Source: Paenibacillus phyllosphaerae
GTDB lineage: Bacteria; Bacillota; Bacilli; Paenibacillales; Paenibacillaceae
NCBI RefSeq assembly: GCF_014192105.1
Contig: NZ_JACHXK010000017.1
Span: forward strand, 112,716-176,715
DNA: 64,000 bases
Direction: 5' to 3'
Every line of letters begins with the position of its first letter. The first letter of the stretch is position 1. Position numbers and translations under genes: made by a program. Below the pieces are notes generated by a model that was not told where the DNA came from, did not search any database, and worked only from the letters and a program-made list of their open reading frames with translations. Below are positions 62,237 through 64,000 of this stretch, piece by piece.

Positions 62237-63547
62237 ATGAGTGTGACAAGACGACGTTCGTTCTTGGCGGCTAACCGATGGACAGTCGTGACGATCGTGG
62301 CGCTTCTGGTGACGATGATGCTCCAATATTGCGTTTCGGCTGGCGCAGCCGCTGTTAGTTCCCCCAGTTGGTCCATGTCCGCCGGGCCGGAGTTAAAGAA
62401 GGGGGAACCGGATTTTGGCGAGGCAAAGACGGCGGTTCTTCCGGGAAGCGGCATCATTGTTGCCTACAAGTCCGGTCAGATGCTGGCGTTGCATGCCAAG
62501 ACCGGGGAGCGGCTGTGGAAATTCGGCAGCAATTTGCTGCCCTACTTCTACGCGGCGGATAACACTATATATACCGTGACACGCAGCGGTCAGCTGGTAA
62601 GCGTCAATAGCCAAGGGAAGCTGAACTGGTCGGCCAAGACCGGCCCGTTCCAGCCAGGGGACCGCATTCTTCTGCTCGATTACCTTTATGTATTGCGAGG
62701 CGACCGGATACAAGCCTTCGGACGACAATCCGGCAAGCTGATCTGGGAGACGGCAGAGCTGAAGGGGACGGAAGTGCCGACGCAGCTGCAACTTATGAAT
62801 AACCTGCTGTTAGGTGAAAGGAAGCTGCCTGGTGCCGCGGCATTGGGTGAGGTCTTCGCCTATGACCGGGCAACGGGCAAGAAGCTGTGGACGCTCCGCG
62901 GACATCGCCTGCCTGTCTCGGCCGGCCAAGGGGAACTGCTTGCCGCGGTCATCCCGCAGCCTTTCCCCGGCGATCCCATAAACCTGACCTTCACCTATAG
63001 TGCGATCGATCCCAAGACGGGGAAAGTCGGCGCAAGTTATGTTTTTCGCCATAGCTTAGCTTCGAATGATGCCTTCAGCGTTAAATTTGTCCCAACGTCT
63101 ATCGTCAATGGCAGTACGCTGTATATTCTGTGGGGAGATACGATCGAAGCTTACAATCTCGGTGAAGCGGCCTTGCGGACCAAACCGATTCGATCCATCA
63201 TTCAGCCGAAGCGGGTGTACCCCACAGGGGAGATCGCATATAACCAACTGATTATGGAGGACCCGACTACGGGCCGCGTATCCGCCGTGCGATTGGATAC
63301 TGGTGAGCATAAAGTATGGGATAACGAAAAGACGCCTCATTATAGGGCGACGATAATCGGCAGAGGGTTGTACCAGATGTATGAAGACGGTACGCTAATC
63401 GCCTTTGATTTGCGCAGCGGACAGCGGATCTTCACAGCAGCGACGGGGCAAGGCGGCGTGCAAAGCCTGCTTCGGGCAGGGCCTTACCTGATAGCGGTGA
63501 AGCAGAGCAAGCTTAACGGTTATACGCTCCCGGAGATATTGCGCTAG
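62237..63547 (+). CDS. Secreted PQQ-like beta-propeller protein
   Basis: A 436-residue exported protein with a signal/anchor helix at about residues 15-37 and a beta-propeller of PQQ-type repeats (MLALHAKTGERLWKFG, LVSVNSQGKLNWSAK, IQAFGRQSGKLIWE, VFAYDRATGKKLWTL, LIAFDLRSGQRIFTA). The repeats resemble PQQ enzymes, but no dehydrogenase active site is evident, so a scaffold or binding role (as in BamB-like proteins) is more likely. GAGAAGGAG precedes ATG. It is a single gene just before an rRNA operon. Confidence 0.88.
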   Translation: MSVTRRRSFLAANRWTVVTIVALLVTMMLQYCVSAGAAAVSSPSWSMSAGPELKKGEPDFGEAKTAVLPGSGIIVAYKSGQMLALHAKTGERLWKFGSNLLPYFYAADNTIYTVTRSGQLVSVNSQGKLNWSAKTGPFQPGDRILLLDYLYVLRGDRIQAFGRQSGKLIWETAELKGTEVPTQLQLMNNLLLGERKLPGAAALGEVFAYDRATGKKLWTLRGHRLPVSAGQGELLAAVIPQPFPGDPINLTFTYSAIDPKTGKVGASYVFRHSLASNDAFSVKFVPTSIVNGSTLYILWGDTIEAYNLGEAALRTKPIRSIIQPKRVYPTGEIAYNQLIMEDPTTGRVSAVRLDTGEHKVWDNEKTPHYRATIIGRGLYQMYEDGTLIAFDLRSGQRIFTAATGQGGVQSLLRAGPYLIAVKQSKLNGYTLPEILR

Positions 63548-63564
63548 GTAATATAGAAGGAAGG

Positions 63565-63604
63565 AGAGGCGACTGGTGCCCCGCACGGCCAGTTGCCTCT
63601 TTGT
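63565..63604 (+). terminator. Terminator of the beta-propeller gene
   Basis: AGAGGCGACTGG (63565-63576) pairs with CCAGTTGCCTCT (63589-63600) with one G-U pair, followed by a short T stretch. Confidence 0.65.
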
Positions 63605-63669
63605 GTCGGTTCCGGGGGCGTATGCGAAATCACACGAAATGCTTTTTAACAAATGTAATAAATTTCAAG

Positions 63670-63787
63670 TAGACATTTGTTTGCGTAAGGTGTATTCTAT
63701 ATCTCGTTGCCGCGAAACACACAAACGGTTAACAAAAAAAGAATTTCAAAAAAACACTTGCAATGATCGCTTCGAATGTGTTATATT
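63670..63787 (+). promoter_or_regulatory. Tandem rRNA promoters
   Basis: The upstream promoter has TAGACA (63670-63675), 17 bp and TATTCT (63693-63698). The downstream promoter has TTGCAA (63758-63763), 18 bp and TATATT (63782-63787), with an A-rich UP-like stretch before it (63730-63755). Two tandem promoters are the usual rrn arrangement. The leader contains CCTTGAAAACTGAAC, typical of Bacillales rrn leaders. Confidence 0.65.
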
Positions 63788-63945
63788 CTAATTCCGGCCG
63801 CGAGAGCGACACGGACAAGCGATTAAAACTGATGAATGCTGAACGTCTTATCAGCCGTTCAAGTCAATCATCACTTGTTCCTTGAAAACTGAACAATGAG
63901 CGATATGTTTTATAGCTAGTTAAGTAATGAGTCACAAGCACTTCT

Positions 63946-64000
63946 TTTATGGAGAGTTTGATCCTGGCTCAGGACGAACGCTGGCGGCGTGCCTAATACA
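63946..64000 (+). rRNA. rrs: 16S ribosomal RNA, 5' end (partial)
   Basis: The universal 5' sequence AGAGTTTGATCCTGGCTCAG starts at 63953, corresponding to position 8 of 16S rRNA, so the gene begins at about 63946. The following GGACGAACGCTGGCGGCGTG is the Bacillales form. The gene runs off the window. Confidence 0.97.

Overview
The window is chromosomal DNA from an endospore-forming Firmicute of the Paenibacillaceae (Paenibacillus/Cohnella type). The evidence is a GerA-type germination operon, consensus AGGAGG ribosome sites with frequent GTG/TTG starts, many orphan PAS histidine kinases, YdjO and DUF420 proteins, a moderately high GC content by eye, and a 16S rRNA gene that begins in the last 55 bases. 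I see no phage, insertion sequence, CRISPR array or tRNA.

Layout. 0.3-4 kb: an MFS efflux pump in an operon with a PadR regulator, an AraC regulator and an SRPBCC protein. 4-13 kb: two orphan sporulation-kinase-like histidine kinases, an MFS pump, an AhpD-like protein, a DUF420 protein, a frameshifted small gene, a dense DnaA-box cluster and a polysaccharide deacetylase. 13-18.4 kb: small genes, then a siderophore uptake system (binding protein, two permeases, ATPase) transcribed from mirror-image promoters around a Fur box. 18.4-20.7 kb: an aberrant carbamoyltransferase behind three ARG-like boxes, and a two-gene chromate transporter. 20.7-24.7 kb: a small Cys-rich ORF, a five-PAS DegS/ComP-type kinase and its LuxR-type response regulator. 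24.8-33.9 kb: a chemosensory cluster cheW-cheA-receptor-cheR-cheB followed by an HD-GYP protein. 34-41 kb: cspA, ydjO and a 1802-residue pseudokinase-AAA-TPR-GAF-GGDEF-GAF protein. 41.4-47.2 kb: an oppABCDF operon. 47.2-57.2 kb: a membrane protein, three MFS pumps with TetR and ArsR regulators, an AraC/GH4 alpha-galactosidase pair, and a TetR/SDR pair. 57.4-64 kb: gerA-gerB-gerC plus a small fourth gene, a VOC protein, a secreted beta-propeller protein and the start of an rRNA operon.

The most striking object is the chemoreceptor-like protein at 27461-30892. It is soluble and has no sensory or membrane domain that I can see. It carries seven tandem 56-residue (8-heptad) repeats before the conserved signalling tip and seven after it. 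The two blocks are equidistant from the tip: residues 83-1076 make exactly 142 heptads centred on the hairpin turn. This predicts an antiparallel coiled-coil hairpin of about 75 nm. It sits with its own CheW, CheA, CheR and CheB but no CheY, and the next gene is an intact HD-GYP protein. Together with the giant GGDEF protein nearby, this suggests (inference) a link to cyclic-di-GMP rather than, or in addition to, flagellar control.
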